17,484 bases of DNA from VRUE01 sp035707825 (lineage in GTDB: Bacteria; Actinomycetota; Thermoleophilia; Solirubrobacterales; 70-9). Below, one piece after another: positions 1-7,722 of the stretch (position 1 is the stretch's first letter; each line of letters opens with the position of its first letter). A model generated the notes under the pieces. It made no database searches, was not told where the DNA came from, and was given only the letters and a program-made list of their open reading frames with translations. The DNA is taken from NCBI GenBank assembly GCA_035707825.1, contig DASSTR010000080.1, positions 1 through 17,484 of the forward strand, given 5' to 3'. The position numbers and the translations under genes are program-made.

Positions 1-47
1 CATTTACTCACCTTGAATTTGAGCGGAAGAGAGTTACCCTGGAAAAC

Positions 48-722
48 GTGGCTCACCAGGCTCTGCTGGCAACGAGGATCCCGTCTAGAAGACAGCCTCG
101 TTCCTATGAGCTGATTGCCCAGCAGCAGCGGGAGCGAATCATCTTCGCCTTTGCCGAAGAGGCAAGCGAGAAGGGCTACCGCGGCGTCACCGTCACCGAC
201 GTCGTGCGCCGCGCCGGGGTCGCACGCAAAACCTTCTACGACTACTTCCCCTCCAAAGAGGTCTGCTTCATCGCCACCTCCGAATTCGGTGTCAAAGAGG
301 CGCTGCGCCAGGTCGTCGACGCGGCGATCCAGGCGGAGTCGTGGACCGCCCGCATCCAAGCCGGCCTGGCCGCCTTCCTCGACTACGCGGCAAGCGAGCC
401 GGCGCTGGCGCGCACGTGCATCGTCGAGACGCTCGCCGCCGGGCCTGCCGCGGTGGGCCGCTATGAGCATTCGATCCAGGCCTTCGTGCCGCTTTTTTGG
501 ATGGGCCGCAAAATCGCCTCGCGGGAGCTGCCGAGGCTGCTCGAGGAGACGATCGTCGGCGGCATCTTCTGGATCATCTACCAACGGATTGTCAGCGATG
601 AGGCCGGGAGAGTCGAGGACCTGCTTCCGGAGTTGATCGAGTTCTCGCTCACGCCCTACCTGGGGGCGGAGGGGGCCAAGGCCGCCCGTACCGGCAACGC
701 GGCGGCTCTGCCAATCGACTGA
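48..722 (+). CDS. TetR/AcrR family transcriptional regulator
   Basis: A 224-residue protein with the TetR layout: an N-terminal helix-turn-helix followed by an all-helical ligand and dimerisation domain. The DNA-binding part spans about residues 25-75; the recognition region reads VTVTDVVRRAGVARKTFYDYF followed by SKE, the classic TetR signature. The C-terminal part (about 80-210) is alanine-rich and helical, as expected for the variable effector pocket. The GTG start at 48 is uncertain: GGAAA at 41-45 sits too close to be a good ribosome site, and possible promoter hexamers (TTGAAT 13-18, TACCCT 35-40, 16 nt apart) would make the message nearly leaderless. It lies 39 bp before imuB on the same strand, but a LexA box separates them, so it is probably an independent gene. 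Its target is unknown; no neighbouring transporter lies upstream within view. Family assignment is firm, function is not. Confidence 0.9.
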   Translation: MAHQALLATRIPSRRQPRSYELIAQQQRERIIFAFAEEASEKGYRGVTVTDVVRRAGVARKTFYDYFPSKEVCFIATSEFGVKEALRQVVDAAIQAESWTARIQAGLAAFLDYAASEPALARTCIVETLAAGPAAVGRYEHSIQAFVPLFWMGRKIASRELPRLLEETIVGGIFWIIYQRIVSDEAGRVEDLLPELIEFSLTPYLGAEGAKAARTGNAAALPID

Positions 723-743
723 CCGTGGTTCCGTCCTCTCCAT

Positions 744-763
744 ATACGAACATGTGTTCGTAT
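744..763 (+). promoter_or_regulatory. LexA (SOS) box in front of imuB
   Basis: The sequence ATACGAACATGTGTTCGTAT has two perfect 8-nt inverted arms (ATACGAAC and GTTCGTAT) around the spacer ATGT. Its core, CGAACATGTGTTCG (747-760), matches the actinobacterial LexA operator (CGAAC N4 GTTCG). It overlaps a possible -10 TATACG at 743-748 with CTGACC at 719-724 as -35 (18-nt spacer), so LexA would block the promoter directly. The palindrome runs into the imuB ATG at 762, implying a very short leader. This places the imuB-DUF6504-dnaE2 operon under SOS control. Confidence 0.9.
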
Positions 764-1802
764 GAGGGTAGCCTGTGCTCTGATCCACGAGTCCGCTCTT
801 CTGGAAGCTTGCGAAGAGCGATCGCTGCCTGCTGAGGATCTCTGGGAGGAAGTGCTGCGGGCCCTGGAGGGGATTGGCGCCGCGGTCGAGTCCGACCGCG
901 CGGGAGAGGCGTTCTTCGGCGTTCAGGGCCTGCGCGGAATCCATGGCGGCGACGTCTTGGGAGTGATGACGGCGGCCCGGCGGGCCCTGGAGGGGACCGG
1001 TGTGGCGGCTTGCCTGGCCGCGGCGCCGTCGCGCTTCGCCGCCTATGCCGCCGCCTCGCGCGGGCGCGCTCTCGTCTCGATGGCGGACCTGCCGGGCTTC
1101 CTCGACCCGCTGCCCACCGGCCTGCTGGCGAGGAGGCTGGGCCTTTCCGACCGTGAGGCGGCGGAGCTGGCCGCGACGCTGGAGAAGCTCGGGATCGGCG
1201 ACTTGGCGAGACTGCGGCGGCTCTCCGCCGGGCAGGTGGCCGATCGCTTCGGGGCGGCCGGGAGCGCGGCCCTGCGCCTCGCCCAAGGCGAAGACGGCAG
1301 GCTGCGCCCCCGGCCACCGCACGAGGAGCTGGTCGAGGAGATCGAGCTGCCCGACGGAACCGTCGGGCGCCAGCTCGAGCGGGCCCTGGAGCTGCTCGTC
1401 GACCGCCTCCTCGCCGCTCCCCAGCGCCGCGACAGGACGGTGCTCGGCCTGCGCCTCGGAGCGATCCTCTGCGGCGGCGGCAGCTGGAGCGTCGACCAGG
1501 GCCTGGGCCGCCCGACCGCCTCGGCGCAGACCATGCGCTCGCTCCTGCTTCCCCGCCTGGCGTCGCTGCCCCGGCCGGCCCTCTCGCTGCGGCTGCGCGC
1601 GGTCAGCCTCGGCCCCCCGGCGGCCGACCAGCTCGAGTTCTCGATCTGCGGCCGCGAGCCCCGGCGCCGCCGCCTCGGCGCGGCGCTGCGGGAGATCCGC
1701 TCCGCCCAGGGCGCCGAGGCGCTGCTAAGGGTTCTGCCCGTGGACGCGGCCTCCCGCGTTCCGGAGCGCTGGGCGATGCTGACCCCGGCCGCGGACCGAT
1801 GA
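762..1802 (+). CDS. imuB: ImuB-like catalytically inactive Y-family polymerase homologue, possibly shortened
   Basis: A 346-residue protein that I read as ImuB, the non-catalytic Y-family subunit of the mutasome that brings DnaE2 to the sliding clamp during damage-induced mutagenesis. Support: its place before dnaE2, the LexA box, a Y-family helix-hairpin region (about 108-165: LLARRLGLSDREAAELAATL then LEKLGIGDLARLRRL), and a little-finger-like part (about 190-310). The usual catalytic motif SxDE is replaced by DRAGEAFFGV (45-54), so the acidic residues are lost, as expected of ImuB. Odd: relatives in this class usually have about 50 more residues between the first strand (MRVACALIHESALLEA) and the helix at LWEEVLRALE; here they seem to be missing in frame. 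QLEFSI near the C-terminus may be a degenerate clamp-binding motif. The ATG at 762 fits the family N-terminus. Its stop overlaps the next start (ATGA), so translation is coupled. Confidence 0.78.
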   Translation: MRVACALIHESALLEACEERSLPAEDLWEEVLRALEGIGAAVESDRAGEAFFGVQGLRGIHGGDVLGVMTAARRALEGTGVAACLAAAPSRFAAYAAASRGRALVSMADLPGFLDPLPTGLLARRLGLSDREAAELAATLEKLGIGDLARLRRLSAGQVADRFGAAGSAALRLAQGEDGRLRPRPPHEELVEEIELPDGTVGRQLERALELLVDRLLAAPQRRDRTVLGLRLGAILCGGGSWSVDQGLGRPTASAQTMRSLLLPRLASLPRPALSLRLRAVSLGPPAADQLEFSICGREPRRRRLGAALREIRSAQGAEALLRVLPVDAASRVPERWAMLTPAADR

Positions 1803-2047
1803 GCCCGCGTCCGCGACGCCTCTACATGCCGCGGCCGGTATCCGTGAGGGCCGAGCGCGGCGGGCGGCCGGGCGCGGTCGAGGGCCTCGCCGTCGAGGCC
1901 GTTCGCGAGGAGTGGCTGCTGGAGGACCTCTGGTGGTCGCCGGAGCCGATTCGCCGTCACTACTTCGAGCTCGCCCTCGCCGACGGGCGCGTCGCGACGG
2001 TCTTTCGCTGTGCCCGCAGCGGGCGCTGGTATCGCCAGCGGGCCTGA
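1799..2047 (+). CDS. DUF6504 family small protein in the mutasome operon
   Basis: An 82-residue protein recognised as the DUF6504 type that sits between ImuB-like and DnaE2 genes in actinobacteria. The conserved stretch is the C-terminal half, with LWWSPEPIRRHYFELALADG followed by a TVFR element and the ending GRWYRQRA. The first 25 residues are basic and proline-rich (RPRRLYMPRPVSVRAERGG). Its ATG overlaps the imuB stop in an ATGA arrangement, and its own stop (2045-2047) is 2 nt before the dnaE2 ATG, so all three are almost certainly cotranscribed and translationally coupled. No enzymatic motif or membrane segment is visible. The biochemical role is not known to me; by position it should act with ImuB or DnaE2, perhaps as a structural linker. 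That role is inference. Confidence 0.85.
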   Translation: MSPRPRRLYMPRPVSVRAERGGRPGAVEGLAVEAVREEWLLEDLWWSPEPIRRHYFELALADGRVATVFRCARSGRWYRQRA

Positions 2048-2049
2048 AG

Positions 2050-5000
2050 ATGGGCGCCAGCGCTCCCTACGTCGAGCTGCACGCTCACTCCGCCTTCTCG
2101 TTCCTGGACGGCGCCTCCACTCCTCTGGAGCTGGCCGCGGCCGCCGCGCGGCTGGGATACCCGGCCTTCGCCCTCACCGACCACGATGGCGTCTGGGGCT
2201 CGATGGAGTTCGCCGAAGCCTGCAAGGACCTCGGCGTCCGTCCCCTCACCGGGGCGGAGGTGACCCTGCGCGAGGGCGCCCACCTGACCCTGCTGGTCGA
2301 GGACGCCGCCGGCTACCGCAACCTCTGCCGCCTGCTCACCCAGGCGCACTCCCAGACGCGCGATGGGGGCGGCCGTGGCCCGGGCCAGCCGTCGGTGACC
2401 CTCGAGCAGCTCGAGGAGCACGCCCAGGGGTTGGTCTGCCTTTCCGGATGCGCGCGCGACGGCGCCGTGGCCGGGCAATGGGAGCGCGGCGAGACGGCGG
2501 CCGGGGCCGCGATCGCGAAGCGCCTCCTCTCCGCTTTCGGCCCCGACAGCTTCCTGATCGAGCTGCAGCGCCCCTACTGGCGCCGCGACCGGGCCCGCAA
2601 CCGCTGGCTCGTCCTGCTCGCCGAAAGGCTCGGCGCGAGGTGCGTGGCGACCGGCAACGTCCACTCCCACAGCCGCGAGCGGGCGCGGCTGCAGGACGTC
2701 TTCGTCGCCGTGCGGCTGGGGATGACGCTGGAGGAGTCCGAGCCGGGGCGGCGCGGCAACTCGACCTCCGCTCTCGCGGCGCCGGCGGCGATGGCGGCCC
2801 GCTTCGGCGAGCACCCGCGCGCCGTCGCCGAGACCCTCTACCTCGCCGAGCGGCTGCGCTTCGACCTCACCAAGGAGCTCGGCTACCGCTACCCGAAGGC
2901 GGAGGACCCCGACGCGGACCGCAGCCTGGTCGAGGTCTGCCGGAGCCTGCTGGCCGAGCGCTATGCCGGATCCGCCCACCGGGCCAAGGCGGAGGAGCGG
3001 TTGGAAACCGAGCTGGGGGTGATCCGCCACCTCGGCCTCTCCGGCTTCTTCCTCCTGCACCGAGATCTGCTCGAGCTCGCCCGCGAGGTCGCCGCCGAGG
3101 TGCGCGGCCCCGACTCCGCCCGCTCGGTGATGCCGCCGGGTCGTGGCCGGGGCTCCAGCGTCAGCTCGATCGTCTGCTACCTCACCGGCCTCTCCCATGT
3201 CGATCCGGTCCAGGCCGACCTCTTTTCCGGCCGCTTCCTGAATGAGGAAGTGAAGACGATGCCCGACATCGATCTCGACTTCCCGCGCGACATCCGCGAG
3301 AAGCTGATCCCCGAGGTCCATCGCCGCTACGGCAAGGACCACTCGGCCCTGGTCGCCGCCTTCCCGACCTACCGGCCGCGCGGCATCGTCCGCGACCTCG
3401 GCAAGGCGTTCGGCCTGCCGGCCGAGGAGATCGACCAGGTGGCGAAGATGGTCGGCTTCCACGAGCGCAAGGGGGAGCTCGAACGCGACGTCGGCGCGGC
3501 GATCGGCGAGCGGCGGATGTCCTCCCCGCGTTGGCGGGCGCTGCTGTCGCTCTGCGACGAAGCGATGGGGATTCCCCGCCACGCCTCCCAGCACCCGGGA
3601 GGGATGGTGATCTCGACCCGGCCGCTGATCGACGTCTGCCCGGTCGTGCCGGCGGCGATGGAGGGGCGCCAGATCGTCCAGTGGGACAAGGACTCCTGCG
3701 CCGACGCCGGCTTTCTAAAGATCGACCTGCTGGGGCTGGGGATGCTCTCGGCCGTCGAGCGCTGCGTGGAGGAGGTCGGCCGCGCCCGGGGCGAGCGCCT
3801 CGACCTCTCGCGGATCCCCTATGACGACGCCGAGACCTACGAATCGATCCGGGCCGCCGACACCGTCGGGGTCTTCCAGATCGAGAGCCGCGCCCAGATG
3901 CAGATGCTTCCGCGCACCCGCCCCCGCGATCTCGACGACCTCACGGTGCAGGTGGCCCTGGTCCGCCCGGGGCCGATCCAGGGTGGCGCGGTGCATCCAT
4001 ATATAGAGCGCCGCAAGCGGCTGCGCGAAGACCCCGGCTACGAGGTCCCCTACGAACACCCGCTGCTGAAGCCGGTGCTCGAGGACACCCTGGGCACGAT
4101 CGTCTTCCAGGAGCAGGTGATCGAGGTGGCGATGGGGCTGGCCGGCTTCTCGTCCTCGGAGGCGGAGGGGCTGCGGCGGGCGATGAGCCGCAAGCGCTCC
4201 GAGGCGCTGATGCTCGCCTACCACGACAGCTTCATCTCCGGCGCCGAAGCGCAGGATGTGCCGAAGGAGGTTGCCGAGCGGGTCTGGGCGCAGATCCAGG
4301 GCTTCTCGGGCTTCGGCTTTCCGAAGGCGCACTCGGCCGCCTTTGGCCTGCTCGCCTACCAGTCGGCCTGGCTGCGGATCCACTACGCCCCCGAGTTCCT
4401 CTGCGCGTTGCTGAACGAGCAGCCGATGGGCTTCTATCCACCCGATGCGCTCGTCCACGAGGCGCAGCGGCGCGGCGTGCGCGTCGCCGGTCCCGACGCC
4501 AACCGCAGCGGCGTGCCGTGCCATGTCGAGCGCCGCCGCGGCGGCCTCGTGGTGCGGGTCGGGCTGGGCTACGTAAAGGGTGTGCGAAAGGAGGAGATGG
4601 AGAGTCTGGTCGCCGAGCGCGAGCGGGGCGGCCTCTACGAGGGGATCGCCGACCTGGCCTCCCGCGCCGGGGCCGGCCGCGCCGGGCTGGAGCTGCTTGC
4701 CTGGGCGGGAGCGCTCGACGCGCTCGTCGGCACCGGCAGCGAGCCGGCGACGCTCCCCGACCCGAACCTCGGCGCCGGTAGGCGCCGGGCGCTCTGGGGG
4801 GCGGGCGCCTCGGGGACCGGGGTCCGGCACGCCGAGGGGATGCAGATGGCGCTGCCGCTGGAGCCGCCCGAGACGCCGGCGCTGGAGCCCCTGGGGGACT
4901 GGGAGCAGGTGATCGCCGATTACCGCTCGACCGGGATGGTGCTCGGCCGCCATCCGATGTCGCTGATGCGCGGCGAGCTGGGCCCGCGGGTCTGCCGCAG

Positions 5001-5388
5001 CGACGACCTGGAGCGGCTGCTCAGCGGCCGGGTGGTGGAGGTGGCGGGCCTGGTCGTCGCCCGGCAGCGGCCGGAGACCGCCAAAGGGGTCGTCTTCATG
5101 CTGCTCGAGGACGAGCGCGGCACCGTCAACCTGGTCGTGCCGCCGCCTGTTTACGAGAGCTACCGCGCCCTGGTGCGAGCGGCCCCGTTCGTGCGCGCGA
5201 AGGGGCGCCTCGAGCGCCACGAGGGGACCACCAACGTCGTCGTCTCGCAACTCGGCGATCTGGACGGCCTCGTCTCGGCGACCGAGAAGGCGAAGCAGGA
5301 CCCGCGGCGGCGAACCCGCGAGCGCGCCGCCGCCGAGTTGCAGGCGGTGGCGCCGCTAGCGAACAGCTTCGGCCGGGGCCGGCGTTGA
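2050..5388 (+). CDS. dnaE2: Error-prone DNA polymerase III alpha subunit DnaE2 (ImuC)
   Basis: A 1112-residue C-family polymerase that performs translesion synthesis in the SOS response. The PHP domain comes first (about 7-270: LHAHS with H11 and H13, LTDHDGVWG, GAEVTL, ATGNVHSHS). The palm carries PDIDLDF with catalytic D406 and D408, and KIDLLGL with D559, matching the three E. coli aspartates. The finger and beta-binding regions follow, then an OB-fold (about 990-1075: VEVAGLVVARQRP to LVVPPPVYESYRALV). DnaE2-specific signs are NEQPMGFYPPDALVHEAQRR, the RRRALW segment, and ADYRSTGMVLGRHPMSLMR. The ATG at 2050, 2 nt after the DUF6504 stop, is preferred; an earlier in-frame ATG at 1912 would only translate DUF6504-overlapping sequence. 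The gene is intact, and its length is normal for DnaE2 and shorter than DnaE1. The last 33 nt overlap the convergent HxlR gene. Confidence 0.97.
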   Translation: MGASAPYVELHAHSAFSFLDGASTPLELAAAAARLGYPAFALTDHDGVWGSMEFAEACKDLGVRPLTGAEVTLREGAHLTLLVEDAAGYRNLCRLLTQAHSQTRDGGGRGPGQPSVTLEQLEEHAQGLVCLSGCARDGAVAGQWERGETAAGAAIAKRLLSAFGPDSFLIELQRPYWRRDRARNRWLVLLAERLGARCVATGNVHSHSRERARLQDVFVAVRLGMTLEESEPGRRGNSTSALAAPAAMAARFGEHPRAVAETLYLAERLRFDLTKELGYRYPKAEDPDADRSLVEVCRSLLAERYAGSAHRAKAEERLETELGVIRHLGLSGFFLLHRDLLELAREVAAEVRGPDSARSVMPPGRGRGSSVSSIVCYLTGLSHVDPVQADLFSGRFLNEEVKTMPDIDLDFPRDIREKLIPEVHRRYGKDHSALVAAFPTYRPRGIVRDLGKAFGLPAEEIDQVAKMVGFHERKGELERDVGAAIGERRMSSPRWRALLSLCDEAMGIPRHASQHPGGMVISTRPLIDVCPVVPAAMEGRQIVQWDKDSCADAGFLKIDLLGLGMLSAVERCVEEVGRARGERLDLSRIPYDDAETYESIRAADTVGVFQIESRAQMQMLPRTRPRDLDDLTVQVALVRPGPIQGGAVHPYIERRKRLREDPGYEVPYEHPLLKPVLEDTLGTIVFQEQVIEVAMGLAGFSSSEAEGLRRAMSRKRSEALMLAYHDSFISGAEAQDVPKEVAERVWAQIQGFSGFGFPKAHSAAFGLLAYQSAWLRIHYAPEFLCALLNEQPMGFYPPDALVHEAQRRGVRVAGPDANRSGVPCHVERRRGGLVVRVGLGYVKGVRKEEMESLVAERERGGLYEGIADLASRAGAGRAGLELLAWAGALDALVGTGSEPATLPDPNLGAGRRRALWGAGASGTGVRHAEGMQMALPLEPPETPALEPLGDWEQVIADYRSTGMVLGRHPMSLMRGELGPRVCRSDDLERLLSGRVVEVAGLVVARQRPETAKGVVFMLLEDERGTVNLVVPPPVYESYRALVRAAPFVRAKGRLERHEGTTNVVVSQLGDLDGLVSATEKAKQDPRRRTRERAAAELQAVAPLANSFGRGRR

Positions 5389-6060
5389 TGCGCCGCTCGG
5401 AGGCGCGCACGGCTCGGGCATCGGGAAGAGCCGCAGGAAGCGCCGAGCCTCCTTCTTGGAGCCCTCGAGCTTCAGCTCCCCGGATTGCAGCGCCTCGTCG
5501 AGGCCCAGCTGCCCGGAGATCACCGCGGCCAGAATGGCGGGTTCCGCTTCGAATGCCGCCGCCGGCTCGACGGCCGGACCGCGCCCCAGCTCCAGCGTCC
5601 CACTGGCGACCTCGACCCGGAACCGCCGCCCGCCGAGCCTCAGCTCATAGCTGCCGGAGAAGTCCGCCGCCGCGGCGGGGTCGAAGAGCGAGCGAAGGGC
5701 GAGCACGATCGAGTCGGTCCCGATCGTCTGCGACTCCGGCGCCACCGGCGCCCGCGCCCCCCAGGCACCCAGCCTGGTCACGATCGGCTCCAGCTCCCTG
5801 CCCCACTCGGTCAGCTCATAGACCCAGGAGCTCGCCGGCGGCTCGAGCTGGCGCCGCTGTATGGCGCCCGCCCCCTCGAGCTCGCGCAGGCGCTCTGCCA
5901 GGATGTTGGGACTGGCGCCGGGTAGGCCCGCGCGGAGGTCGGTGAAGCGCTTTGGGCCGAGCAGCAGCTCACGTACGACGAGCAGGGCCCAACGCTCTCC
6001 CACCAGGTCGAGAGCGTGGGCGAAACGACATGCATCCCCATAGGAGCGCTTCGTTGCCAT
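5356..6060 (-). CDS. HxlR-type winged-helix regulator with C-terminal SCP2-like domain
   Basis: A 234-residue protein in two parts. Residues 8-95 are an HxlR winged helix: ACRFAHALDLVGERWALLVV, RELLLGPKRFTDLRAGLPG and PNILAERLRELEGAGAI, then the wing ending WVYELTEWG. Residues about 110-215 resemble an SCP2 sterol-carrier fold (strands ELRLGGRRFRVEV and GTLELGRG, then helices AILAAVISGQLGLDEAL and a GELKLEGSKKEARRFLRLF ending), a known combination in actinobacterial HxlR proteins that may bind a hydrophobic effector. The start ATG is at 6058-6060. A minus-strand promoter (TTGCAA 6091-6096, TAGACT at 6067-6072 read in reverse, 18-nt spacer) would give an almost leaderless message. It is divergent from a DHA2 exporter, so it probably represses that exporter and itself. 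The 3' end overlaps dnaE2 by 33 nt tail to tail. Confidence 0.88.
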   Translation of the reverse strand: MATKRSYGDACRFAHALDLVGERWALLVVRELLLGPKRFTDLRAGLPGASPNILAERLRELEGAGAIQRRQLEPPASSWVYELTEWGRELEPIVTRLGAWGARAPVAPESQTIGTDSIVLALRSLFDPAAAADFSGSYELRLGGRRFRVEVASGTLELGRGPAVEPAAAFEAEPAILAAVISGQLGLDEALQSGELKLEGSKKEARRFLRLFPMPEPCAPPSGASTPAPAEAVR

Positions 6061-6162
6061 GTAGCCAGTCTATTCCCTCTCGATACAAGTTTGCAAGTTG
6101 GTAGTTGTTTTTCTGAACCTTATGCTAGAGTGCCCGAAATTCGCGACCAGGAGACCCCCGAG
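6061..6162. promoter_or_regulatory. Divergent promoter region with CAAGTT direct repeats between hxlR-type and exporter genes
   Basis: This AT-richer 102-bp stretch carries promoters for both directions. For the exporter, TTGGTA (6098-6103) and TATGCT (6121-6126) are 17 nt apart. For the regulator, TTGCAA (6091-6096) and AGTCTA (6067-6072, reading TAGACT on the minus strand) are 18 nt apart. CAAGTT occurs at 6086-6091 and 6094-6099, and a further TAGTT lies at 6102-6106, so AGTT recurs every 7-8 nt across the overlap of both -35 elements. This is a plausible regulator binding site. AGGAG at 6149-6153 is the exporter ribosome site. Promoter calls are by eye. Confidence 0.5.
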
Positions 6163-7677
6163 ATGACCGCTGACACAGCCCCCCGGCCCGCCCCCCCGGC
6201 GCAGGCCCTGCCGGACGACGGCCACAATCGCTGGCTGGCCCTCTACGTCCTCTGCGCGGGGATGCTGATGATCGTCCTCGACATCACGATCGTGAACGTC
6301 GCCCTGCCGTCGATCCAGGACGATCTCGGCTTCTCGCAGAGCAATCTCGCCTGGGTGGTCAACGCCTACCTCGTTCCCTTCGGCGGCCTGCTCCTGCTCG
6401 CCGGCCGGCTGGGCGACCTGCTCGGCCAGCGCCGCGTCTTCCTCGTCGGCCTCGCCATCTTCACCACCGCCTCCCTCCTCTGCGGCATCTCGCAGTCGCA
6501 GGAGATGCTGATCGGCGCCCGCTTCGTCCAGGGCGTCGGCGGGGCGCTGACGTCGGCGGTGATCCTGGGAATGATCGTGACGATGTTCCCCGAGCCGCGC
6601 GAGCAGGCGAAAGCGATCGGCGTCTACGGATTCGTCGCCTCCGCCGGCGGCACGATCGGCCTTCTGATCGGCGGCGTGCTGACCGAGGCGATCGCCTGGC
6701 ACTGGATCTTCTTCATCAACCTGCCGATCGGGATCGCGACCTTCATGATGACTCGCCGACTCGTCCTGGACCCCAAGGGGATCGGTTTCTCCCAGGGCGC
6801 CGACATCCTTGGCGCGGTGCTGATCACCAGCGGTCTGATGCTCGGCGTCTACACGATCCTCGAGGTATCCGAGAACGGATGGACCTCGGCCCAGACGCTG
6901 ATCCTCGGCGGCATCTCGCTGGCGCTGGAGACGGCCTTCATCCTGCGCCAGGCACGGATCGCCAACCCGCTGATGCCGCTGCGCCTCTTCCGCTCGCGCA
7001 ACGTCTCCGGCGCCAACGCGCTGCAGGTGCTGCTCGTTGCCGGCATGTTCTCGACCTTCTTCCTCGGCGCCCTCTACCTGCAGGAGATCCTCGGCTACGA
7101 CCCGCTCGAAGTCGGCCTCGCCTTCCTGCCGACCACGGTGGTGATGGGCACGCTCTCGCTCGGCTACTCCGAAAAACTGATCATGCGCTTCGGCCCGCGC
7201 AACATGCTGATCCCGGGGATGGTCCTGGTCGCGGCCGCATTGCTGCTCTTCGCCCGCACGCCGGTCGACGGCAGCTACCTGCCCGACCTCTTGCCGCAGC
7301 TGCTGCTCTTCGGAGTCGGCATCGGGATCTCGTTCCCCTCGCTGATGACCCTGGCGATGTCGGGGGCGACGCCCGAAGACGCCGGGCTCGCCTCGGGCGT
7401 CGTCAACACCAGCGCCCAGGTCGGCGGCGCGATCGGCCTCGCCGTGCTGGCGACGGTGGCATCGGGCAAGACCGACAGCGCGCTCGAAGCCGGCGCCTCG
7501 CACGCGGCGGCGCTCAACTCCGGCTTCCACCTCGCCTATGTGGTTGCCGCCGCGCTCGTCGGCGCGGCGCTGGCGATCGCGGTCTTCGTCCTGCGCTCCG
7601 AGCCGATGCCGGCTATGGGCGCGGCGATGGAGATGGAGCAGGGAGCGGAGGGCGAGCCCGCTTACGTGGAGGCCTGA
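6163..7677 (+). CDS. DHA2 (EmrB/QacA-type) MFS drug exporter
   Basis: A 504-residue inner-membrane protein with about 14 hydrophobic segments, the number typical of DHA2 proton/drug antiporters. Segment 1 contains the DHA2 signature MIVLDITIVNVALPSI with D40; motif A follows as GRLGDLLGQRRVF in the loop after segment 2; motif C-like GGTIGLLIGGVL lies in segment 5, marking an exporter. The ATG at 6163 is preferred over earlier in-frame codons because AGGAG lies 9 nt upstream and the extra upstream residues (from 6016) would cross the promoter and the divergent gene. The N-terminal 25 residues are Pro/Ala-rich and cytoplasmic. The C-terminus ends in an acidic tail (EMEQGAEGEPAYVEA). It is divergent from the HxlR-type regulator and followed 45 bp later by a cupin gene that may be cotranscribed. 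The substrate is unknown. Confidence 0.93.
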   Translation: MTADTAPRPAPPAQALPDDGHNRWLALYVLCAGMLMIVLDITIVNVALPSIQDDLGFSQSNLAWVVNAYLVPFGGLLLLAGRLGDLLGQRRVFLVGLAIFTTASLLCGISQSQEMLIGARFVQGVGGALTSAVILGMIVTMFPEPREQAKAIGVYGFVASAGGTIGLLIGGVLTEAIAWHWIFFINLPIGIATFMMTRRLVLDPKGIGFSQGADILGAVLITSGLMLGVYTILEVSENGWTSAQTLILGGISLALETAFILRQARIANPLMPLRLFRSRNVSGANALQVLLVAGMFSTFFLGALYLQEILGYDPLEVGLAFLPTTVVMGTLSLGYSEKLIMRFGPRNMLIPGMVLVAAALLLFARTPVDGSYLPDLLPQLLLFGVGIGISFPSLMTLAMSGATPEDAGLASGVVNTSAQVGGAIGLAVLATVASGKTDSALEAGASHAAALNSGFHLAYVVAAALVGAALAIAVFVLRSEPMPAMGAAMEMEQGAEGEPAYVEA

Positions 7678-7722
7678 GCGCCGCCTCCCGTTCGATCCGA
7701 GCGGCGGCCTAGTCTGGCCCGC

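Noticed and set aside
1912..2049. Upstream start for dnaE2 adding 46 residues
   Set aside because: The added residues are an out-of-frame reading of DUF6504, Arg-rich and unlike any PHP N-terminus; ATG 2050 fits the family start.
1960..3594. Long minus-strand open frame (544 codons) opposite dnaE2, and a similar one at 3715-5250
   Set aside because: Both lie inside a fully supported DnaE2 gene, have low-complexity composition and no ribosome site; they arise from the scarcity of stop codons at high GC.
6016..6162. Longer N-terminus for the DHA2 exporter
   Set aside because: It would run through the divergent promoter region and into the regulator gene; ATG 6163 has a proper AGGAG site.
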